Shown here: positions 1-5,241 of the stretch, in pieces
Position numbering within the stretch: position 1 is the first letter of the stretch
How the letters are laid out: each line of letters starts with the position of its first letter
Assembly: GCA_009776385.1 (NCBI GenBank)
Contig: WRFT01000110.1
Span: 1 to 6,497, forward strand
DNA length: 6,497 bases
From: Clostridia bacterium
GTDB taxonomy: Bacteria; Bacillota; Clostridia; Christensenellales; Aristaeellaceae
Reading direction: 5' to 3'
Position numbers and translations under genes: made by a program
Notes under the pieces: generated by a model
The model's input: the letters and a program-made list of their open reading frames with translations, nothing else
What the model was told of the DNA's origin: nothing
Databases searched by the model: none

Positions 1-238
1 ACCCGCCATTATGGATGGTTCCTACGCTTTGATTCACGCTCAGCCGGAATTGGAAAGCGGCCAAATCGGTATTTTTATGCTGAATGATGACCGGGCTGTC
101 TGCAAACGGTACTATCGCGGCAAGGATGCCACCCGGCTGGTTTCCGACAACGTAAAATATGACCCGATGTTGGTTGATAAGGAGTCCGATAGCTTTCGTG
201 TGGTAGGAAGGGTCCTCTCTTCACTGGAGTTGGGGTAG
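1..238 (+). CDS. LexA/S24-family repressor, C-terminal peptidase domain (5' partial)
   Basis: This is the end of a reading frame that enters from the left edge (first full codon at 2) and stops with TAG at 236-238, about 78 residues. It reads P-A-I-M-D-G-S-Y-A-L-I-H, then E-S-G-Q-I-G-I-F, then a C-K-R-Y-Y segment, and ends V-V-G-R-V-L-S-S-L. This order matches the C-terminal S24 domain of LexA and phage-type repressors: the 'P.I.DGD' strand, 'L..GQI', the catalytic-Lys strand 'VKR', and the closing '..G.V'. The Lys at 104-106 is the expected catalytic lysine. The Ser nucleophile should sit a few residues upstream and is outside the window, as is any helix-turn-helix. Such proteins repress DNA-damage or prophage genes and self-cleave when RecA is activated. 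Whether this is LexA itself or an XRE-S24 regulator cannot be decided. The ATG at 11 is internal, not a start, because the domain is already under way there. Confidence 0.75.
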   Translation, partial: PAIMDGSYALIHAQPELESGQIGIFMLNDDRAVCKRYYRGKDATRLVSDNVKYDPMLVDKESDSFRVVGRVLSSLELG

Positions 239-259
239 GGCAGAGGGGGGCTGTATAAT
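230..259 (+). promoter_or_regulatory. candidate sigma-A promoter at the end of the repressor gene
   Basis: A perfect TATAAT lies at 254-259. TTGGGG at 230-235 (three of six -35 positions) lies 18 bp upstream and overlaps the repressor stop codon. It would drive transcription through the short ORF at 292. The -10 is strong and the -35 is poor, so this is a tentative call. Confidence 0.35.
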
Positions 260-273
260 TCATTCCACAGTTA

Positions 274-288
274 ATAACCAGAGGTTAT
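274..288. repeat. short inverted repeat ATAACC-N3-GGTTAT
   Basis: Two perfect 6-bp arms (274-279 and 283-288) flank AGA. The right arm overlaps the spacer between the Shine-Dalgarno AGAGG (280-284) and the ATG at 292. The repeat lies about 15 bp downstream of the TATAAT at 254-259. The position would suit an operator near a transcription start. A repeat this short may also occur by chance. Confidence 0.3.
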
Positions 289-291
289 ATT

Positions 292-327
292 ATGTTACAG
301 GGCGTTCATAAGGATACCACACCTTGA
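292..327 (+). CDS. possible 11-residue small ORF or leader peptide
   Basis: ATG at 292 is followed by ten codons and TGA at 325-327, encoding MLQGVHKDTTP. An AGAGG (280-284) stands 7 nt upstream, good spacing for translation initiation, and the TATAAT at 254-259 could supply the transcript. There is no run of one amino acid of the kind typical of attenuator leaders, and no homologue is recognised. It may be a real small peptide, a remnant of a disrupted gene, or chance. The support is only the ribosome-binding-site spacing. Confidence 0.15.
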   Translation: MLQGVHKDTTP

Positions 328-339
328 TACTCCTTAATC

Positions 340-360
340 CAACAACGATGTATATTGTTG
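340..360. promoter_or_regulatory. inverted repeat CAACAA-N9-TTGTTG, possible operator
   Basis: Perfect 6-bp arms at 340-345 and 355-360 are separated by 9 bp, a 21-bp dyad of a size typical for dimeric repressors. It lies about 110 bp upstream of the aldolase start and about 85 bp upstream of its -10 box. It could bind a regulator of the sugar-acid operon or form a weak RNA hairpin. The regulator family cannot be assigned from this sequence. Confidence 0.3.
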
Positions 361-404
361 ATGAGTTATAAAACAAAATGACCTTAACTATTCAAGCTAC
401 CCAT

Positions 405-429
405 AAAACACATCCCCGATGGTTTTTTT
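405..429 (+). terminator. weak hairpin followed by seven T, possible terminator
   Basis: CATC (411-414) pairs with GATG (418-421) around CCC, and the stem can be extended by AAAA (405-408) with T residues across a 2x2 internal loop. A run of seven T (423-429) follows. It lies between the upstream transcript and the TATAAT of the aldolase operon, where a terminator would be expected. The stem is short and AT-rich, so efficiency would be low. Confidence 0.3.
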
Positions 430-442
430 CAACACACACGGG

Positions 443-448
443 TATAAT
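443..448 (+). promoter_or_regulatory. -10 box of the aldolase/dehydratase operon promoter
   Basis: A perfect TATAAT lies 20 nt upstream of the aldolase ATG. At 17-bp spacing the -35 position (420-425, TGGTTT) matches TTGACA in only two places. A perfect -10 with a poor -35 would suit a promoter needing an activator, as expected of an inducible catabolic operon, but that is inference. The implied 5' leader is very short, about 13-14 nt, and holds little beyond the Shine-Dalgarno. Confidence 0.45.
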
Positions 449-468
449 AAACAAGGGGGTGTGCAAAA

Positions 469-1119
469 ATGCGCGAGCATATCATAAACCAAATAAAAGT
501 AGAAAAAATCATTGCCATCATCCGCGGGCAGCCGCCGGAAGCGCTGATACCGCTTGCCGACGCGCTGGTTGCCGGCGGAATTCGTATGATGGAGATTACC
601 TTTAGTTTAAAAGACCCGTCACGGTACCGCGTCACGGCGGACGGCATCCGTATGCTGAACAAGCATTTTTCCGGCGAAATAAGCGTAGGAGCCGGCACGG
701 TGGTCAGCCGCGAGCAGGTGCGCATGGCTTGTGACGCGGGCGCCTCATACATCGTATCGCCCGGCTGTGACGCGCGTGTGATTGATGAAACCCGCAAGCT
801 GAACCTGGTATCGCTTCCGGGCGCGATGACGCCCAGCGAAATCGCGGCCGCGTATGAGGCCGGCGCGGATTTTGTCAAGGTTTTTCCCGCGGGTGTTTTG
901 GGGCCGTCCTATATTCGGGCGGTTCGCGCGCCGCTGCCGCATATCCCCCTGCTGGCGGTAGGCGGTGTGGATGAAACCAATGCCGCGGCCTTCATCGCCG
1001 CAGGTGTTATGGGTATCGGCGCGGGCGGAAAACTCGTGAACGCCGAGTGGATCGCGCAAGGTTTCTTCGACCGCATCACCTGTGCGGCGCAAGCCTATAT
1101 AACCGTGGTCAAGTGCTAA
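469..1119 (+). CDS. eda: KDPG/KHG-family aldolase, probably 2-dehydro-3-deoxy-6-phosphogalactonate aldolase
   Basis: This 216-residue class I aldolase is of normal length for the family (about 205-220). It cleaves 2-keto-3-deoxy-6-phospho-sugar acids to pyruvate and glyceraldehyde 3-phosphate in the cytoplasm. Visible landmarks are IIR at 17-19, the catalytic-base strand MEITF with E42, GAGTV at 74-78 (phosphate/pyruvate site), SPG at 97-99, PGAMTP at 117-122, the Schiff-base strand FVKVFPAG with K137, and AVGGV at 163-167 closing the (beta/alpha)8 barrel. The start is fixed by AAGGGGGTG at 453-461 (8 of 9 to the consensus), 7 nt before ATG. The next gene begins 13 bp after the stop, so the two are cotranscribed. 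By sequence it is a general Eda-type enzyme. Because its partner is a galactonate dehydratase, the in vivo substrate is probably KDP-galactonate (DgoA role) rather than KDP-gluconate. No kinase for that step lies in the window. Confidence 0.9.
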   Translation: MREHIINQIKVEKIIAIIRGQPPEALIPLADALVAGGIRMMEITFSLKDPSRYRVTADGIRMLNKHFSGEISVGAGTVVSREQVRMACDAGASYIVSPGCDARVIDETRKLNLVSLPGAMTPSEIAAAYEAGADFVKVFPAGVLGPSYIRAVRAPLPHIPLLAVGGVDETNAAAFIAAGVMGIGAGGKLVNAEWIAQGFFDRITCAAQAYITVVKC

Positions 1120-1132
1120 AGGAGGTTATGGC

Positions 1133-2281
1133 ATGATCATCAAGTCTTATGAACTGTTTCAAGTGCCCCCGCGCTGGCTCTTCCTTAAAATTACCACCGA
1201 GTCCGGCATCGAGGGGTGGGGTGAGCCCGTGGTGGAGGGCAAGGCCTCCACGGTCGCCGCTTGTGTGAGGGAAATGATGCCGCAGATGATAGGGAAAAAC
1301 GCCGGTGATATCGAGGACGCGTTTCAAATGCTGTATCGTTCCGGTTTTTATAGGGGCGGCCCGGTCCTTACCAGCGCGTTATCCGGTATCGAGCAGGCGC
1401 TTTGGGATATTAAGGGCAAGCATTCCGGCTTGCCTGTCTATGCGTTTTTGGGCGGAAAAGTCAGAGACGCCATCGGTGTGTACCGCTGGATTGGCGGCGA
1501 CAAACCGGAGGATGTGCGCGCGGACGCGGCGGAAGCGCTGTCGCAAGGGTTCGGCGCTGTCAAAATGAATGCCACGGGGCCCGTACGGTGGATTGATTCT
1601 ACCCGCCATATCGACGCGGTATGCGAGCGTGTCGCCGCCGTACGGGAGGCAACGGGACGCCACTTTGGCATCGCGTTGGATTTTCACGGGCGCGTGCATA
1701 AAACCATGGCGCGTATGTTAATGAAGGAATTGGAACCGTACCGCCTGCTGTTTGTGGAAGAACCCGTGCTATGCGAAAACGAGGAAGCGTTTATAGAACT
1801 GGCGCGTGCGGCGAACATCCCCATCGCCGCGGGCGAACGGAATTATACCCGTTGGGGGTTCAAAAACATGCTCACGCGCGGCGGGGTGGATATTATCCAA
1901 CCGGATGTCAGCCATACCGGCGGCATTTGGGAAACCCGCAAGATTGCCGCGATGGCCGAGGCGTTCGATATCGCCGTCGCGCCCCATTGCCCGTTAGGGC
2001 CGATCGCCTTGGCGGCATGCCTGCAGGTTGATTTTTGTACGCCCAACGCCTTCATACAAGAGCAGAGCGGTGGCATTCACTACAACACCGGCTATGATCT
2101 GTTGGATTATCTCATCAATAAGGACGATTTTACCTTCCGGGACGGGCGGGCGTATCCGACGGATAAACCCGGCTTGGGCGTTGTCATCAACGAGGCGCAT
2201 GTGCGCGCCATGTCGGCGCAGGGGCATGACTGGCATAATCCGGTTTGGCGCGATGAGGACGGCTGCATCGCCGAGTGGTAA
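1133..2281 (+). CDS. dgoD: D-galactonate dehydratase (enolase superfamily)
   Basis: DgoD dehydrates D-galactonate to 2-dehydro-3-deoxy-D-galactonate. The protein is 382 residues, the same length I recall for E. coli DgoD, and functional residues fall at the same numbers: metal ligands D183, E209 and E235, the acid/base H185 in D-F-H-G-R, H285 in A-P-H-C-P, and E310 in IQEQS. Other matching blocks are PPRW.FLKI (12-20), GWGEPV (28-33), FYRGGP (72-77), ALWDIKGK (89-96), ELEPYR (199-204), PLGPIALAAC (287-296) and the C-terminal W..ED....AEW. The capping domain (about 1-115) precedes the mandelate-racemase-type barrel. Translation starts at 1133 behind AAAGGAGGT (1118-1126), which overlaps the stop codon of the aldolase gene, a sign of coupled expression. 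All catalytic residues are present, so the gene appears intact. Related sugar-acid dehydratases share the fold, but the near full-length match to DgoD blocks makes D-galactonate the best substrate call. Confidence 0.95.
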   Translation: MIIKSYELFQVPPRWLFLKITTESGIEGWGEPVVEGKASTVAACVREMMPQMIGKNAGDIEDAFQMLYRSGFYRGGPVLTSALSGIEQALWDIKGKHSGLPVYAFLGGKVRDAIGVYRWIGGDKPEDVRADAAEALSQGFGAVKMNATGPVRWIDSTRHIDAVCERVAAVREATGRHFGIALDFHGRVHKTMARMLMKELEPYRLLFVEEPVLCENEEAFIELARAANIPIAAGERNYTRWGFKNMLTRGGVDIIQPDVSHTGGIWETRKIAAMAEAFDIAVAPHCPLGPIALAACLQVDFCTPNAFIQEQSGGIHYNTGYDLLDYLINKDDFTFRDGRAYPTDKPGLGVVINEAHVRAMSAQGHDWHNPVWRDEDGCIAEW

Positions 2282-2282
2282 A

Positions 2283-2315
2283 GCCGCAGCTTCCCTGAAG
2301 AAAAGAAGCCGGGGC
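2283..2315. terminator. imperfect hairpin between convergent dgoD and clpB
   Basis: The arms 2283-2293 and 2305-2315 pair at 9 of 11 positions, with a perfect GCTTC/GAAGC core and an 11-nt loop. It lies in the 80-bp gap where both genes end and could act on either transcript. Neither strand has a T-tract next to the stem, so it is not a classic intrinsic terminator. It may only protect the 3' end or assist Rho. Confidence 0.3.
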
Positions 2316-2361
2316 AACTCCTTAATACAGGTATCGCGCGTGCCCGTGTGATTTGGCTGTG

Positions 2362-4980
2362 TTATGCGTTGGCGGTATCGTCAACCCGCACGGTAAACAC
2401 GCCCTCTTGCGCGTCGACGGTCGCTTTGGATTCGGGCGGTATCACGCCCTTTATCATTTCTTGTGCCAGCAGTGTCTCCACATGTGTTTGTAAAAATCGG
2501 CGCAGCGGGCGGGCGCCGAAGGCGGGGTCGAATCCGCCGGATATAACGGCTTCTTTGGCGGCCTGCGTCAGACGGACAGCTATTTGCCTGTCCGCCAGCC
2601 GCCCGTTGAGTTCTTCAAGTAACAAATCCACTATCGCGCCGATTTCCTGCATCCCCAGCGGGGTAAAGAAGAGGGTCTCGTCGATACGGTTTAAAAACTC
2701 GGGACGAAAGTGTGTGCGCAGCATTTGCCAAACATGGTCACGGGTTTCCGGGGCGAGTGTACCCCGCTCGTCAAAGCATTCCAATATCGCGTCCGATCCC
2801 AAATTGCTCGTCATGATGAACAGCGCGTGTTTAAAGTCTGCCGTTCTGCCCTTGGAGTCCGTAACGCGGCCGTCGTCCAGTATTTGCAATAGCAGGTTAA
2901 ACACCTCCGGATGCGCTTTTTCCACCTCATCCAGCAAAACGACCGAGTAGGGGCGGCGCCGGATAGCCTCGGTTAATTGGCCGCCCTCATCATGCCCCAC
3001 ATAGCCCGGCGGAGCGCCAATCAGGCGGGAAACCGAAAACTTCTCCATGTATTCGGACATATCAATGCGAATCATGTTTTTTTCGTCGTCAAAAAGCGTA
3101 TGGGCAAGCGTCTTGGCCAGTTCCGTCTTTCCCACCCCGGTGGGCCCCAAAAAGAGGAAAGACCCCATGGGGCGGCTCTCGTCACGGATACCGGCGCGGG
3201 AACGCAAAATGCACGCGGTTACCTTTTGCACCGCTTCGTCTTGCCCTATCACGCGTTTGTGCAGTTCCGCGTCCAAGTGCAGCAGCCTTTCCCGTTCGGA
3301 CTCCAATAATCGGCTGACCGGGATGCCCGACCAGCGTCCGATGATGCGGGCAATTTCCTCCCGCGTCACCTTATCGCGCAGCAAAGAGTGCGTATCCTTT
3401 TGTTTGTCCAGCGTTTCTTCCGCCAAGCGCAGTTCTTTCTCCAACTCCGGCAGGCGGCCGTACTTCAGCTCCGCCGCGGCATTCAAGTCATAACGGTTCT
3501 CCGCCTGTTCAATTTGCGCGTTCACCGATTCTATTTGCGCACGGATCCGCTGCAGGCCGGCTATGGCGGCTTTCTCATTCTCCCAGCCGGCTTTCATGGC
3601 GTTCATTTCCTCTTTCAGGCGCGCCGTTTCTCCGCGTACCCGGGCAAGCTGCGCGTTGCCGGGATCGTCATCCTCGCTTTTCAGCGCCGCCTCCTCTATT
3701 TCCAAACGCATGATCTTACGCGTAATTTCGTCCAGCTCCGTCGGCATGGAATCAATTTCCGTACGTATCATCGCGCAAGCCTCGTCTACCAGGTCGATGG
3801 CCTTATCCGGCAGGAATCTGTCGGACAGATAGCGCGCGGACAGGGATGCCGCCGCAATCAGCGCCTCATCCAGTATTTTCACGCCGTGATACACTTCATA
3901 CCGTTCCTTGAGCCCCCTCAAAATGGAAATGGTATCCTCCACCGTCGGTTCTTCTACCAATACCGGTTGAAAGCGGCGTTCCAGCGCCGCGTCCTTTTCA
4001 ATATAGAGGCGGTACTCGTTAATCGTAGTCGCGCCTATGCAATGCAGTTCACCCCGCGCCAGCAGCGGCTTCAGCAGGTTCCCGGCGTCCATGGCCCCTT
4101 CCGCTTTCCCCGCGCCCACAATATTATGCAACTCGTCGATAAACAAAATGATACGCCCTTCGGATGCCTTAATTTCCCTCAACACCGCCTTGAGCCGTTC
4201 CTCAAATTCACCGCGAAACTTCGCGCCCGCTATCAGCGAACCCATATCCAGTGAAAAAATAGTGCGGTCCTTCAGGCTTTCGGGCACATCCCCCCGTACG
4301 ATGCGCAGCGCGAGCCCCTCGGCGATGGCTGTCTTTCCCACGCCGGGCTCGCCTATCAAGCAGGGGTTATTCTTGGTCTTTCGGCTGAGTATGCGGATGA
4401 CGTTTCGTATTTCTTCATCACGCCCGATAACCGGGTCCAGCTTGCGCTGCCTGGCCAGTTCCGTCAAGTCGTCGCCGTATTTTTGAAGCGCTTCATACGT
4501 CTCCTCGGGGCTGTCCGTAGCGATGCGCGTGGTACCCCGCACGCCCATCAGGGCTTTTAAAAACGCGTCCGCTTGTATGTGAAAACGGCGGAATTCCGCG
4601 GCGCAATCGCTGTCGGGCTTATCCAGAAGACCCAGCATCAAATGCTCCAAAGAAAGGTAATCGTCTTTCATTTGCTTTTGCCTGGCCTCGGCTGCCGTCA
4701 GCGCGCGTTCCAACGCGGGATCCGCGTAAACGCGGTCCGTCTCACGCCCTGCGCCCGTCATTCGGGGCGCTTTTTCCATCAAGTTGATAAAGGCGGCCTC
4801 TACAGAGTCCGCGGACACCCCCATCTTTTGGAACAAGTTTGGAATCAAACCGGCCTTATCTTCCAGCAGCGCGGATAGTAAATGGGCCTGCGAGACGCCT
4901 GTGTGGCGGTATTCATCGCAAATCTGACGCGCCCGCTCAATGGCGGCGGCGGATTTTTGTGTGAGTTTATTGATGTCCAT
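2362..4980 (-). CDS. clpB: ATP-dependent chaperone ClpB (Hsp100 disaggregase)
   Basis: ClpB is a hexameric AAA+ unfoldase that extracts polypeptides from aggregates with DnaK/DnaJ/GrpE in the cytoplasm. The 872-residue protein has the full architecture. The Clp N-domain repeats span about 1-145. NBD1 has Walker A GEPGVGKT at 210-217, pore loop GAKFRGEF at 252-259, Walker B ILFIDE ending at E283, and Arg fingers R335/R336. The coiled-coil middle domain spans about 410-530, rich in Glu, Arg, Ala and Leu. NBD2 has Walker A GPTGVGKT at 612-619, pore loop GYVG at 659-662, Walker B VVLLDE ending at E685, Arg finger R765 in LNR, and sensor 2 GAR at 822-824. The long middle domain separates it from ClpA, ClpC and ClpE, and I see no ClpP-binding IGL/IGF-type loop in NBD2, as expected for ClpB. 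AAGGAGGT at 4987-4994 stands 6 nt before ATG and fixes the start. Expression is from a sigma-A promoter overlapped by a CtsR box. Pore loop 1 carries Phe (F255) where E. coli has Tyr, a conservative change. Confidence 0.98.
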   Translation of the reverse strand: MDINKLTQKSAAAIERARQICDEYRHTGVSQAHLLSALLEDKAGLIPNLFQKMGVSADSVEAAFINLMEKAPRMTGAGRETDRVYADPALERALTAAEARQKQMKDDYLSLEHLMLGLLDKPDSDCAAEFRRFHIQADAFLKALMGVRGTTRIATDSPEETYEALQKYGDDLTELARQRKLDPVIGRDEEIRNVIRILSRKTKNNPCLIGEPGVGKTAIAEGLALRIVRGDVPESLKDRTIFSLDMGSLIAGAKFRGEFEERLKAVLREIKASEGRIILFIDELHNIVGAGKAEGAMDAGNLLKPLLARGELHCIGATTINEYRLYIEKDAALERRFQPVLVEEPTVEDTISILRGLKERYEVYHGVKILDEALIAAASLSARYLSDRFLPDKAIDLVDEACAMIRTEIDSMPTELDEITRKIMRLEIEEAALKSEDDDPGNAQLARVRGETARLKEEMNAMKAGWENEKAAIAGLQRIRAQIESVNAQIEQAENRYDLNAAAELKYGRLPELEKELRLAEETLDKQKDTHSLLRDKVTREEIARIIGRWSGIPVSRLLESERERLLHLDAELHKRVIGQDEAVQKVTACILRSRAGIRDESRPMGSFLFLGPTGVGKTELAKTLAHTLFDDEKNMIRIDMSEYMEKFSVSRLIGAPPGYVGHDEGGQLTEAIRRRPYSVVLLDEVEKAHPEVFNLLLQILDDGRVTDSKGRTADFKHALFIMTSNLGSDAILECFDERGTLAPETRDHVWQMLRTHFRPEFLNRIDETLFFTPLGMQEIGAIVDLLLEELNGRLADRQIAVRLTQAAKEAVISGGFDPAFGARPLRRFLQTHVETLLAQEMIKGVIPPESKATVDAQEGVFTVRVDDTANA

Positions 4981-4999
4981 GGCTGTACCTCCTTCGGAG

Positions 5000-5016
5000 T
5001 TTGACTATCTTTGACC
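5000..5016 (-). promoter_or_regulatory. CtsR operator upstream of clpB
   Basis: On the minus strand the sequence reads GGTCAAA-GAT-AGTCAAA, an exact match to the established CtsR box (A/G)GTCAAA-NAN-(A/G)GTCAAA. It begins 5 bp downstream of the -10 box, covering the expected transcription start (near 5015) and the early leader. Bound CtsR would therefore block initiation until heat or other protein stress inactivates it. I saw no CIRCE (HrcA) dyad in this region. This places clpB in the CtsR regulon and supports a Bacillota host. Confidence 0.93.
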
Positions 5017-5021
5017 AAATA

Positions 5022-5050
5022 AGTATACCGCTGACGAGCCGCCCTGTCAA
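5022..5050 (-). promoter_or_regulatory. clpB sigma-A promoter
   Basis: Read on the minus strand, TTGACA (complement of 5045-5050, six of six) and TATACT (complement of 5022-5027, five of six) are separated by exactly 17 bp. The predicted start near 5015 gives a leader of about 35 nt ending in the AAGGAGGT site. Such a strong promoter fits a gene held down by a repressor rather than switched on by an alternative sigma factor. Confidence 0.9.
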
Positions 5051-5117
5051 GGGTACCGATTTATCGAACAGAACCGCGTAAAACCGCGCGAAGGCCGCGA
5101 AATTGTTTACGGACATT

Positions 5118-5146
5118 TTGCGCTATTCAAGCCGTAGTGATATAAT
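5118..5146 (+). promoter_or_regulatory. extended -10 promoter of the FAD dehydrogenase gene
   Basis: A perfect TATAAT (5141-5146) is preceded by TGA, giving the extended -10 TGn motif at 5138-5140. TTGCGC (5118-5123, three of six) lies at 17-bp spacing. The predicted start near 5153 leaves an untranslated leader of about 90 nt before the ATG at 5242. The extended -10 would compensate for the weak -35. Confidence 0.65.
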
Positions 5147-5151
5147 GGTCA

Positions 5152-5164
5152 GCGTCGCGGACGC
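5152..5164. repeat. perfect hairpin GCGTC-GCG-GACGC at the start of the leader
   Basis: Two perfect GC-rich 5-bp arms surround a 3-nt loop, beginning 5 bp after the TATAAT at 5141-5146. In the RNA it would form a stem at or very near the 5' end, a position that can protect a transcript from decay. As DNA it could be an operator. There is no T-tract, so it is not a terminator. Confidence 0.35.
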
Positions 5165-5241
5165 GTGCAGGCAGGCTTATTATGAATAGATAGATTGGCG
5201 TTTGCGGCGTTCGTGCGCGTGTGCGCGGAGAAAGGCGGAGC

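Noticed and set aside
429..878. Minus-strand 149-codon frame over the aldolase gene
   Set aside because: The plus strand encodes a complete aldolase with all catalytic residues; the antisense product has no family signature.
1128..1136. ATG-GCA-TGA mini-ORF overlapping the dgoD start
   Set aside because: The Shine-Dalgarno GGAGG ends at 1125, only 2 nt before this ATG but 7 nt before the dgoD ATG at 1133. The dgoD protein aligns with its family from residue 1, so the two-codon frame is incidental.
2348..2950. Plus-strand 200-codon frame opposite the clpB 3' end
   Set aside because: It is Ser/Arg/Cys-rich low-complexity translation antisense to ClpB NBD2 and the C-terminal domain, with no domain recognised.
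3388..4254. Long plus-strand open frame of 288 codons inside clpB
   Set aside because: It is antisense to a full-length, motif-complete clpB, is rich in Arg, Gln and Phe with no recognisable domain, and has no convincing ribosome-binding site. It is a shadow frame produced by biased codon use.
5221..5241. GTG at 5221 as an upstream in-frame start for the FAD dehydrogenase
   Set aside because: It would add seven charged residues before the FAD motif and has no Shine-Dalgarno upstream, while ATG 5242 has AGAAAGG at proper spacing.
4981..5241. CIRCE (HrcA) operator between clpB and the FAD gene
   Set aside because: I looked for the TTAGCACTC/GAGTGCTAA dyad on both strands and did not find it; only the CtsR box is present.
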